From Candidatus Gastranaerophilales bacterium (lineage in GTDB: Bacteria > Cyanobacteriota > Vampirovibrionia > Gastranaerophilales > Gastranaerophilaceae), in the NCBI GenBank assembly GCA_944323395.1, contig CALUSI010000014.1, forward strand, positions 1 through 59,129: DNA of 59,129 bases, read 5' to 3'. Positions 7,748-16,500 of the stretch are shown in pieces. Both the position numbers and the translations under genes were made by a program. Numbering within the stretch: position 1 is the stretch's first letter; each line of letters starts with the position of its first letter. The notes under the pieces are model-generated. The model did no database searches. It saw nothing but the letters and a program-made list of their open reading frames with translations, and was not told the DNA's origin.

Positions 7748-9054
7748 TGGACATTTTAGAAAAAATATTTAAATTGCATCAAAATGGGACAAATATAAAA
7801 ACTGAAATTATTGCAGGTTTAACAACTTTTTTTACAATGTCATATTTATTGGTATTAAGTCCTAAATTACTTGAATACTCAGGTTTAGAACTTGGTTCAA
7901 GCTTAACAATTACAGCATTAATTGTATTTATATGTAGTATCATTATGGCATTAATAGCAAATAAGCCCTATGCTGTAGCACCATTTTTAGGTGAAACTGC
8001 TTTTATCGCTTTTACTATAGTTGGTAATCTTGGTTTTTCCATAAAAACAGCGCTGGTATCTATATTCATAAGCGGAATTATTCTTTTATTTATGACATTA
8101 TCTAATATTAGGACTTATATAGTGGAACAAATTCCTGAAAATATAAAGATTTCATTTTGTACGGGTCTTGGTTTATTTTTTATATTTATTGCATTACGTG
8201 ATATTGGAATAGTAAAATTTACAACTAATAATATTCCATTAGAAATAGGTAATTTTAAATCAATTTCAATTATTTTGGGAATTTTTTGCTTTATTCTCCA
8301 AACAGTATTGTTAAAAAGAGGTAATAAAGCAGCAATTATAATTGCAATAACAATAACAACAATACTTGGAATAATTTTGGGAGATGTGGAACTCCCAACC
8401 AAAATAATTTCTGCCCCGATGAACATAACTTCATCTCTATTTCAACTTGATTTTTCAGGACTAATGGATAAAAGTTTTATTCCAATGTTTTTCGTAATAT
8501 TTTTAATGGTCAATATTGATACTGCAGGTGCTATAATCGGTCTTTCATATAAGACTGATAATATAGAAAATGTAAATTCTAACAATAGTGTAAAAAAAGC
8601 AATGATAGCGGATTCCATATCTGTAATTTTAGCCCCTTTAATGGGGACAACAACATCAGGTGCATATCTTGATTCTATGACTGGAATAAGTGCTGGCGGA
8701 AAAACAGGATTAACTGCAATTGTTGTTGGTTGTTTATTTTTATTCGGCTTAATTTTTACTCCATTACTAATGATTATTCCCCCATACGCATACGCACCTG
8801 CATTATTATATGTCGGAATATTAATGACTTCCGTAATTACAAAAATAGATTTTACTGATATTTCAGAATATGCACCAGCTATACTAACAATTAGTATAAT
8901 GATTTTTACATATAATATTGGTGCAGGAATAATTGCAGGATTTATAATTTACCCACTTTTAAAGCTATTATTAGGACAAAAAAAGAAAACAAACATAATC
9001 TCTTGGATTATGTTTGCTGTTTCAATTATATTTTTTGCTATATATCCATATTAA
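7747..9054 (+). CDS. NCS2-family (AzgA-like) purine permease
   Basis: This 435-residue polytopic membrane protein (about 12-14 helices) starts TEIIAGLTTFFTMSYLLVLSP, the hallmark of the AzgA branch of nucleobase/cation symporters. FFVIFLMVNIDTAGAIIGL and ALMGTTTSGAYLDSMTGISAGGKTGL match the family's substrate-binding helices 8 and 10. The family imports adenine, guanine or hypoxanthine with protons. The helix-3 region reads APFLGETAF where typical members have an N-x-G-M-G-x-N-A pattern, so specificity may differ. Its ATG overlaps the stop of the solute-binding gene by one base, showing translational coupling. This pairing with an ABC-type binding protein is unexpected. Confidence 0.85.
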   Translation: MDILEKIFKLHQNGTNIKTEIIAGLTTFFTMSYLLVLSPKLLEYSGLELGSSLTITALIVFICSIIMALIANKPYAVAPFLGETAFIAFTIVGNLGFSIKTALVSIFISGIILLFMTLSNIRTYIVEQIPENIKISFCTGLGLFFIFIALRDIGIVKFTTNNIPLEIGNFKSISIILGIFCFILQTVLLKRGNKAAIIIAITITTILGIILGDVELPTKIISAPMNITSSLFQLDFSGLMDKSFIPMFFVIFLMVNIDTAGAIIGLSYKTDNIENVNSNNSVKKAMIADSISVILAPLMGTTTSGAYLDSMTGISAGGKTGLTAIVVGCLFLFGLIFTPLLMIIPPYAYAPALLYVGILMTSVITKIDFTDISEYAPAILTISIMIFTYNIGAGIIAGFIIYPLLKLLLGQKKKTNIISWIMFAVSIIFFAIYPY

Positions 9055-9066
9055 ATATTTAATAGT

Positions 9067-9094
9067 ACGAACGTAGAAAATTTTTTACGTTTGT
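9067..9094 (+). terminator. Possible terminator after the NCS2 permease
   Basis: ACGAACGTA (9067-9075) and TACGTTTGT (9086-9094) form a 9-bp stem with one G-U pair, starting 12 bases past the stop. The T tract that follows is short, so the call is weak. Confidence 0.35.
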
Positions 9095-9292
9095 TTATAA
9101 AATTCAAGAATAATTTCATTTATATACTCCTCTTGTATATATAAAGTATATAATGTTAAAATAATTGATTGTTTTATAATCTTTGTAAACATATATTAAA
9201 AAAATAGTAAATAATCAACGAAAAATTAAAGAGGAATAAAATAAATACCGATAAAAAGAATATAGACTTAGTATTCTCGGTAAGGAGTTAAA

Positions 9293-9865
9293 ATGACAGA
9301 AAAGAAATCAGTCAAAACAGGAGAAATCCAAAATTTAGGTGTTAATTTAACAGAGATAAGCACGGTAGAAAATTATATTTCTCAAATATTATTTGAAGAT
9401 AATTTTAATAAACTGAATAATCTTCAGAATCGAAAAAGTTTGAATTTTAATGATAAAATTTTTGAATCAAAATTTAGAATAGCGTCTGATAATGGAAATA
9501 TAGAATTTATATCTGTAGATATTAATTCATTAGCACCATATTCAACAATAATAAGTGAAGGAAAATTTTATGAAATAATCGGCAAAACAAAAAAAGGGTT
9601 ATCAAAAAAAAGTGGAAAATATCAAGAAAGTTTATACAGCTATTATCTTAAAGCAATAAATGAAAAAGATGACGGTTTTATATCTGATGTATTAAGTAAA
9701 GCAGTTGTTTTTGAAAATAACTTAAATTATGTAAAAATGTTGATGAAAAATAAGAAATTTATGAAAGAATGGCGAAAAAATTTTGGAAAGGAGTCGCCTA
9801 TAAAGATATTTAAAGAAAGTGGAAATTTGAGAAAAATAAATATAATAAATGAATATTCAAAATAA
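9293..9865 (+). CDS. Orphan soluble protein, 190 aa
   Basis: I do not recognise this protein. It is Lys/Asn-rich, lacks a signal peptide and membrane segments, and has a basic C-terminal third (about 150-190). A clear AAGGAG lies about 7 bases before the ATG, and a strong intrinsic terminator follows the stop at 9887, so it is a genuine single-gene transcript. The middle (about 60-110) alternates short hydrophobic runs and reads like a small alpha/beta domain. The 238-base gap upstream suggests its own promoter, but I could not fix one. The function is unknown. Confidence 0.65.
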   Translation: MTEKKSVKTGEIQNLGVNLTEISTVENYISQILFEDNFNKLNNLQNRKSLNFNDKIFESKFRIASDNGNIEFISVDINSLAPYSTIISEGKFYEIIGKTKKGLSKKSGKYQESLYSYYLKAINEKDDGFISDVLSKAVVFENNLNYVKMLMKNKKFMKEWRKNFGKESPIKIFKESGNLRKINIINEYSK

Positions 9866-9886
9866 TATTTTTTAATAAATGGTAAA

Positions 9887-9916
9887 GAAGCAGATTAACT
9901 GCTTCTTTTTTTTTAT
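9887..9916 (+). terminator. Intrinsic terminator
   Basis: GAAGCAG (9887-9893), loop ATTAA and CTGCTTC (9899-9905) form a perfect 7-bp stem followed by about ten T. It ends the 9293 transcript. Confidence 0.9.
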
Positions 9917-9966
9917 AAAAAAATGATAAAATAATTTTAATAATATTAGGGGAGAACAATCTAATA

Positions 9967-10548
9967 ATGAGATTTTTGTATGTTTTTATAATTATGCTTT
10001 TTATGCCAATATTTGCGATAGCTGAAATTTTACCAAGAACAATATATACTGTATCACCAAAACCATTATCATCAAAAACAATAAGTCCAAATGAATATAT
10101 TAGTCTATATGCAATAGGTGATGATGCTTATGCCCATCAAGATATAGGAATAAAAAGTCACGAGGAAATAAATGTTAAAATAATAGAATATATAGAACCC
10201 AAGAGAGGGAAAAGAGACGGATATTATAAAATAGAATATATATATGGAGATATTGCGATTATTGGAAAAATGAAGGTTTCGACCCCAAAAGACTATAAAG
10301 ATATCTTGCAAAATACAGGAATAAGTATAGTTGGACATGCATTAAAATTTCCAGGATTTTCGCAAGCAATAGCAATTTCAAAAGGACTCATAAATCCTGA
10401 TGAAAATAAATCAAGATTAAAAACAGCCGGTGAAAATTTATACGAAAGTACACCATTAACATACGCTGAAAAAGGTAAAGATTTTGAAGTAGATGAAGAT
10501 GGTATTGTAGTCATAAAACTAAAAGTAAAAGATGATAGTGAAGATTAA
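9967..10548 (+). CDS. Exported orphan protein, 193 aa
   Basis: A clear Sec signal peptide (residues 1-19, MRFLYVFIIMLFMPIFAIAE, cleavage near A19) leads a roughly 170-residue extracytoplasmic protein that I do not recognise. There is no lipobox cysteine. The mature part has a possible beta-rich region (about 45-110) with EINVKIIEYIEP and YYKIEYIYGDIAIIG. The acidic C-terminus ends KDDSED. GGGGAG lies about 9 bases before the ATG. Its stop is directly followed by the ATG of the GT-C-like membrane protein, so the two form an operon and may cooperate in envelope glycosylation, though this is inference. Confidence 0.65.
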   Translation: MRFLYVFIIMLFMPIFAIAEILPRTIYTVSPKPLSSKTISPNEYISLYAIGDDAYAHQDIGIKSHEEINVKIIEYIEPKRGKRDGYYKIEYIYGDIAIIGKMKVSTPKDYKDILQNTGISIVGHALKFPGFSQAIAISKGLINPDENKSRLKTAGENLYESTPLTYAEKGKDFEVDEDGIVVIKLKVKDDSED

Positions 10549-12105
10549 ATGAAAAAGATATTATTTATAATAACAATTTTTATATTCTGCATAGGTATGT
10601 GCTGTCAATATAATTATCCAGATAATGATTTATGGGCGAGATTAATAGCCGGTGGTTATATCGTAGAAAATCTGGAAGTATTAAAATATGATTTTTTATC
10701 ATACACTCCAACACATCCTTGGTATGATCACGAATGGGGTGCAAGTGTATTTTTCTATTTGGCTTTAAAATACTTTGGCGATTCCGGATTAATTATATTA
10801 AGAGGTCTTCTTGTTGCATTGACGGTCTTTATATGCTTTAAAACCGTAGAAATAAGAAAACCTCAAGCTACACATGCATATAACATTTTATACTTTGCTG
10901 TAATGTTTTTAGTTGCATTGAAATCAATTGGACCAACAATTAGATGTTTATTATTTACATGTTTATTATTTGCATTGTTTATATACTTATTGGAAAGATC
11001 AAGATTTGAAAATAAAAAATATCTTATTTTTCTGCCAATTATTATGTTGTTTTGGGGTAACATACACGGTGGTTGTATGAGTGGTCTTGGCATACTAAGC
11101 ATTTATACAATTGGTGAATTTTTAAATAAGAAACCATTTAAAGAATACATATATTCTGCCCTAGCTTGTACTGCTGTACTATTTATAAATCCTTACGGAT
11201 TTGAATATGTAAAATTTTTATTTTTTGCTGCAACAATGAATAGAGAATACATAACAGAATGGACAAGCCCTTTTCATCCAAGATATATTACAGAATATAT
11301 AAGATATAAAATTTATCTTGTGATAATGCTTCTTACTCAGATAATTTATTTATTAAAAAATAAAATCAAATATGAAAAACTTGATAAAACAAAGATATTA
11401 TTAATTGTTTTAATGACATACTTATCAATAACACATATAAGACATCAAACATTCTTTATATTTACAGTTGGAACGCTTTTATATGATGAATTTTATTTTA
11501 TATTTAACTCAATTATTGAATTTATAAAAACAAAACTAAAAATAGAGAACAAAGACTTTATAAGTAATTTTACACTAGTTAAAGAAATAACCGTATATTT
11601 TATACTGTTGATGGTTTCTATCCCTACATTAATTTCAACGAATAAAGAAATCAGAATTACAGAAACAGAATATCCGAGATATGCAATAGAATTTATAAAA
11701 ATAAATAAAATTACAGGAAATTTATTTATAAATTTTGATTGGGGAAGTTATGCTTCTTATAAATTGTATCCTAACAATTTAATTGTAATGGATGGAAGAT
11801 ATGAAGAAGTATATGATCCAAATCTTTTAATGGAATTAAAAAACTTTCATATGGTTAAAGATGATTGGTACAGAATAATAAGAGACTATAAAACTGATGT
11901 TATGATTATAGAAAAGAAATATCCTGTCTACGATAAAATTATTAATCATTCTGATTGGAAGTTAGTTTTCGAAAATAACTTATCAGGAATTTTTGTACCA
12001 ATTAATAATGTAAAAGAAAAATATGTATACCCATCAAACGAAGATGATTACTATAATAAAACAAAATTCAATACAGATATTAAATACAAAAGAAGAGACT
12101 TTTAA
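10549..12105 (+). CDS. GT-C-like polytopic membrane protein
   Basis: This 518-residue protein has a first helix at 3-20 and about ten hydrophobic segments up to residue 365, then a roughly 140-residue soluble C-terminal domain. The first loop carries DNDLWARLIAGGYI (25-38), KYDFLSYT (46-53) and YDHEWG (59-64). This acidic-loop pattern is typical of a family of GT-C-fold membrane proteins related to lipid-phosphosugar-dependent glycosyltransferases. The C-terminal NFDWGSYASYKLYP and VMDGRYEEVYDP recur in the same family. It likely moves a sugar at the outer face of the inner membrane; the donor is unknown. It starts immediately after the stop of the exported protein upstream and its stop codon overlaps the convergent gene's stop. 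Confidence 0.65.
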   Translation: MKKILFIITIFIFCIGMCCQYNYPDNDLWARLIAGGYIVENLEVLKYDFLSYTPTHPWYDHEWGASVFFYLALKYFGDSGLIILRGLLVALTVFICFKTVEIRKPQATHAYNILYFAVMFLVALKSIGPTIRCLLFTCLLFALFIYLLERSRFENKKYLIFLPIIMLFWGNIHGGCMSGLGILSIYTIGEFLNKKPFKEYIYSALACTAVLFINPYGFEYVKFLFFAATMNREYITEWTSPFHPRYITEYIRYKIYLVIMLLTQIIYLLKNKIKYEKLDKTKILLIVLMTYLSITHIRHQTFFIFTVGTLLYDEFYFIFNSIIEFIKTKLKIENKDFISNFTLVKEITVYFILLMVSIPTLISTNKEIRITETEYPRYAIEFIKINKITGNLFINFDWGSYASYKLYPNNLIVMDGRYEEVYDPNLLMELKNFHMVKDDWYRIIRDYKTDVMIIEKKYPVYDKIINHSDWKLVFENNLSGIFVPINNVKEKYVYPSNEDDYYNKTKFNTDIKYKRRDF

Positions 12106-12114
12106 GTCTCTTCT
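12091..12114. terminator. Bidirectional hairpin containing both stop codons
   Basis: AGAAGAGACT (12091-12100) and AGTCTCTTCT (12105-12114) form a perfect 10-bp stem. The 4-nt loop and its edge hold the two convergent TAA stops (plus strand 12103-12105, minus strand 12104-12102). On the minus strand it is followed by TTTTGTATTT, a good terminator; the plus-strand tail is poorer. Confidence 0.7.
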
Positions 12115-13460
12115 TTCCAAGATTTATCAATTTTTGCGATATATGACGTCTTGTTATCCTGATGGAACAACATAGTTTCACCATTAATATCATCTCTTAA
12201 TTCGTGACCTTCAACATATTTTGAATAATTATCTTTAACTAAGTTGATAACTTCATTTCCAGCGTTATTAAAGAATGAATCAAGAACGGTATATCCTGTA
12301 TATCCCCAAGTTTGAGCCGTCGCTGAATATAGTTCATTACAAAGAATTCCAATAGCTTCCTCATTACCATTTTTTGCTTGTTCTATACAAGCATACATAA
12401 TAGTATTTATAAATTCTTCTTTGATCGAAAATTCAGAATATCCAGATTCTATAGCCTTTGTTATACTACCGTATCCTTCGTTATAAGTATAAACAGATAA
12501 AACTTTAACTAAATCAGCAGAATCAAGATCTAAATATTCTCTTATTTTTTCAGGAGAACAGGATTCAATTCCATTTTGTAATTCTTTAGCATAAATTTTA
12601 GCAACATCATCTGGAATTTTTGCTTCAGTTACAACCACATCAGACTTTGTTACATCAGACGTTATTTCATCAGACTTTGTCACATCAGACGTTATTTCAT
12701 CAGACTTTGTCACATCAGACGTTATTTCATCAGACTTTGTTGCATTTTCTTCTGAGGAAATCTCCCCACTTTCTTGTAAAGTTTTTACTACATCTTCTAA
12801 TTTTGCAAAATCTTCATCTGAAAGTTCTAAGCTTTCTCTTACGTCTTCAAGAGTATATTTGCCGTCTATAATACTTTGTGCAAGCCTATTAATACTATCC
12901 TGTGTAAAATTCTCTTTTTCACTTATTTCTTCTCTTTTTATTGTAACTTGTTCTGCTATTTCTTTGAATTTTTCACTATCTTCTCCATATGCATCAGCAT
13001 AGATTGAAAGTTGAGCATCAATATCATTACTCTTTAGAATAGCATCAACTTTTTCTGAAGTATCAAGATCTGCTAATTCAGCTTCAATTTCATCAACATT
13101 AGAACTCAAGAGTTGATTCCAAAAGGAAAAACCATCAATTTTTCCTCTGTTATCGCCCATCTTTCTATTAAAATTTTCAAGTTCTTCACCTGTAAGGACA
13201 TCATCGGTACTATTTGAATTCAATACGTCAAATAGTAAACCTACATCTTCTTTAAACTGTTCATCATCCTTTCCACAAGCTTTACTCATGTATTCAATTA
13301 ATTCATCCTTGGTTGCATCTTCTCCATATACAAATATAGAATCATAAAACTGCAAATCTTCATTTGCAAGATTATAAAAAGTATCCTTTATCTGGGATGC
13401 ACTAATTTCTGTATTGCTTGTATTTTTTAAATAATTCGCAATTAATGAATTAATATCCAT
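12102..13460 (-). CDS. Acidic EF-hand-like repeat protein (short partner)
   Basis: This 452-residue acidic protein has no signal peptide and no membrane helix, and I know no named family for it. The first 115 residues contain two degenerate EF-hand-like loops (around STDDVLTGEEL and DNRGKIDGFSF). The module [short helix]-YGE-[Phe/helix] appears at about 37-60 (FVYGEDATKDELIEYMSKA), 150-175 (IYADAYGEDSEKFKEIAEQ) and 320-340 (YTYNEGYGSITKAI). A linker of three TKSDEITSDV decapeptides plus a partial fourth lies near residues 243-275. The ATG has TAGGAG about 6 bases upstream. It lies downstream of the 2119-residue gene, which seems to share both the N-terminal domain and the module, so I infer a paralogous pair, probably structural or binding proteins. 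Confidence 0.65.
   Translation of the reverse strand: MDINSLIANYLKNTSNTEISASQIKDTFYNLANEDLQFYDSIFVYGEDATKDELIEYMSKACGKDDEQFKEDVGLLFDVLNSNSTDDVLTGEELENFNRKMGDNRGKIDGFSFWNQLLSSNVDEIEAELADLDTSEKVDAILKSNDIDAQLSIYADAYGEDSEKFKEIAEQVTIKREEISEKENFTQDSINRLAQSIIDGKYTLEDVRESLELSDEDFAKLEDVVKTLQESGEISSEENATKSDEITSDVTKSDEITSDVTKSDEITSDVTKSDVVVTEAKIPDDVAKIYAKELQNGIESCSPEKIREYLDLDSADLVKVLSVYTYNEGYGSITKAIESGYSEFSIKEEFINTIMYACIEQAKNGNEEAIGILCNELYSATAQTWGYTGYTVLDSFFNNAGNEVINLVKDNYSKYVEGHELRDDINGETMLFHQDNKTSYIAKIDKSWKEET
12639..12740 (-). repeat. 30-bp tandem repeat inside the 12102 gene
   Basis: About 3.4 copies of a 30-bp unit (whole copies at 12661-12690 and 12691-12720) encode the decapeptide TKSDEITSDV. 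Copies are identical or differ by one base, which fits recent slippage or unequal exchange. The reading frame is kept because the unit is a multiple of three. Confidence 0.9.
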
Positions 13461-13478
13461 ACAAGACTCCTAAACTTA

Positions 13479-13540
13479 TACATACTTCTTATATCGATTT
13501 TTTTTTTTATTTCTTTAATGTTCAAAATAAGAAGTATGTA
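13479..13540. repeat. 14-bp inverted repeat between the two acidic-protein genes
   Basis: TACATACTTCTTAT (13479-13492) and ATAAGAAGTATGTA (13527-13540) are perfect inverted copies 34 bases apart. On the transcript of the large gene they would form a stem with an AU-rich loop, just upstream of the ribosome site of the next gene. No U tract follows, so this looks more like a processing or stability hairpin than a terminator. Confidence 0.6.
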
Positions 13541-13560
13541 TTTTGTTACAATTTGTAATA

Positions 13561-16500
13561 TTAAATATTTACATTAGCGAAAAGGTCTAAGAATATTGGT
13601 AAATATGTTTCTTCTTCACCACCAGATAAAGAACGGAAGCCTAATGCTATTTCTTCAATATTGTATCCGCAGGTTACAATAAGATATAATGCTTCATTTG
13701 CAGATAAATTATTATTACTATAATTTTTGAGAATTTCTGAAATCGTAAGTCCAGCACTATCTTTTAGATAAATAGAACGATCAAAATCTTCATCTATATT
13801 ATATTTATTTTCTGCATCTGAAACTGTTTCTACTTCAGGTAATTTTTCAATCATTGTAGCAAATAATTCTTTTATAATTTCATCTTCTGTACCCATAGAA
13901 CATGGATCTTGGAATAGCTTTTTAGATGGGAATAATTCATTTAATTGAGCTATTTGCTCCGGAGTAGCAAGAGAATATATTCTAGTTATAGAATCTATAT
14001 AAGTTTGTTTATTACTTGTATTGTTATATAAATAATTTAACAACTCACCTGAACCATACCCAGCTAAAGATATTTGATCAAACAATTGGGCAAATTCAAT
14101 TGCTTGTTCTGGAGTGTTTATATCTTCTATCATATTATTTATTACATCAACCACTTTTACAACTTCATCACCTTCGTCCGTGTCTCCGCTTATAATATAT
14201 TCAGAATTAGAAATAAACGTTTCTACTACGGATGGATATTCATCTGTAAGTTTTTTGAACAGGTTCATCTTCTCATTAATTGTAATCTCATCTTGGATTA
14301 AAGCCTCACAAAATGCAGAAGCGATGTAATCTTGTATATCTCTTTTTTTCATTTCTTTTTCTTGCGGAGTAAGGTCAATAACGTCATCTATGGCATTATA
14401 TTCTGCGATGAGGCTGTCAATATTAGCAAAAAGAATTTCAGCAGTTTCAGTTTTAGCTAAATCAGCGTAATCAACACATTCATCAGCAGATATTTCTTTA
14501 TTTGCATATGCATTTTCAACTTGAACCTTTAGTTCTGAATATAATGTTATTTCAGCGCTATCGTAATTATTTCTTATAAATTCTTTAGTGAATAATTCGA
14601 CTCCGTATGCTTTAGCAACAGATGCAAGTACTTGAGGATCCATTTCCTCAAATGCAATTTCTGACCATAAACTGCTATCTTGCTCCAATGCATTAGCTAA
14701 ATCCTGAGCCGTAGCATATGTTGTACCATTATGAGTGTAGTTAATATCAGCATATACATTTGCTTTTTCTTGATTATCATATATATTATTAATGATTGAA
14801 TCAAAGATTGGAGTTTCACCGTTTTCTGCATATATTGAGTTAGATACTATCCTTGCGGTTTCTAAGAAAGAACCTTCACCGTAAATATATTCAAATGTAT
14901 TTACAAAGTCAAGAAGTTCTTCATCTGTAATATTGTTGTCAAGGAACGACATCCAAGTTTCTCTTTGAAGATCTTTATCATCGCCTACTAATGCTTTGAA
15001 GAGTGCTTCGGTTTCTGACGTGATTTGAGGAGCATTCATAATATAATCAATATCATCCATCGTAATGTTTAAAGTACTAACCAATTTTTCAATTGTTAGA
15101 TTATTTATAGCTTCAAAAGATTCAAATACTGCTTTTGCGTCATCAGCTAAAAACTTATCTATATTTACATTATCAATAATTGATTGGATAGCTATATCAG
15201 CATAATCTCCTGAAATACTATCAACTAACATTGCATTAATAGATGTATCATTAGAATGAGATAATAATGCAGATGTTACACTTTGAATATCTTCTGCTTC
15301 TAGATAATATAATGCATCTTCAAAGAAATTATGATCAGATTCTGACATCTGGCTTTGATATTTTTGAGCAATTAAAACAATTGAATCTTCGCTATATTTG
15401 CTGAAGTCAAAGTTTTGCCAATAATCATAACCATTATTAATCAATTCAGTAACTGCAGAATCGGCTTCATCTTCAGTAATTTCTATTAGTTTAGCTGCTT
15501 CTTCTGCTTCTTTTTGTTCTGCAATAATTTGTGCATTATAAACACTTGTCTTTATTTCTGAGTACATTGTAGCTTGGTAACCATCTACCGTTTGTAATTC
15601 ATCTGTAAATGCTTGTATACCGTCAGGGTATGCATTAGCAATTGCAGCTAAAGCAACGCCATCTTGTGAAAGTTCATCAAATAGTTCTTTTGTCCATAAT
15701 TCAGGATTATGATAAAGAGCAGTAGCAGCATCTTCGGCTGTATTAGTATCTAAACCTGATATATTTATTGGATACTCTGGATTATTTGCATTTGGATTTT
15801 CCATACCAAAGTATAAGCTATCAAAAACATTATCAATATAAGTGTCAACTTGTTCTGCTTCAGCTATCATATCAGACATTTCTTTTGCTTTTGATAAGAA
15901 GGCACCATCTCCATATATAAATTCATATGAATTTATATATTCAGCTAAATCTTCTTCTGATATTGAAGTTGATCTAAAATTATTCCACATTTCTAGTGCT
16001 ATATCAATATTATTACTAGATAATGCTTTAAATTGAGCTTCAATCTCATCGCTAATTATAGTTGCAGACATTATATCAGTAATTTGACTATTCAAATCTA
16101 AATCTAAAGCTTCGCTATATTCTTGCATATATGAAGTTGCTTCTTCTAGATCATAACCGTGTTGAATAGCAAATTCTTCAAACAATGTTCTTACACTGCT
16201 TGCTTCATACCTATCTTCACCTTCTGAAACTGAAGATAGCATTGAATATAATGTTAATGCTGCAAAATGTTTATCTTCACTACCCAAATTAGAAAGAAGC
16301 ATATCTCTTGTTGTATCTTGCCCTAACATTGCTTTTGTAATTGATTTCAAAGATTCTATATTTGTATCTTTCGAAGAATCTAAGTAACGCAATGCTTGTG
16401 TATAGAAATTTGAATCACCTTTTTGATATCCAAGAGCAAGTGCAACGATAGTCTCATCGCTATATTTTGTAAAATCAACTGATTCCCAAGCTTGATCATT

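Noticed and set aside
12639-12740. CRISPR-like repeat array
   Set aside because: Units are directly adjacent with no unique spacers, and they are in frame within a gene.
12620-12871. Plus-strand frame with repeated HQTLF/HQTLS units
   Set aside because: It is the antisense reading of the TKSDEITSDV repeat in a well-supported minus-strand gene and has no ribosome site.
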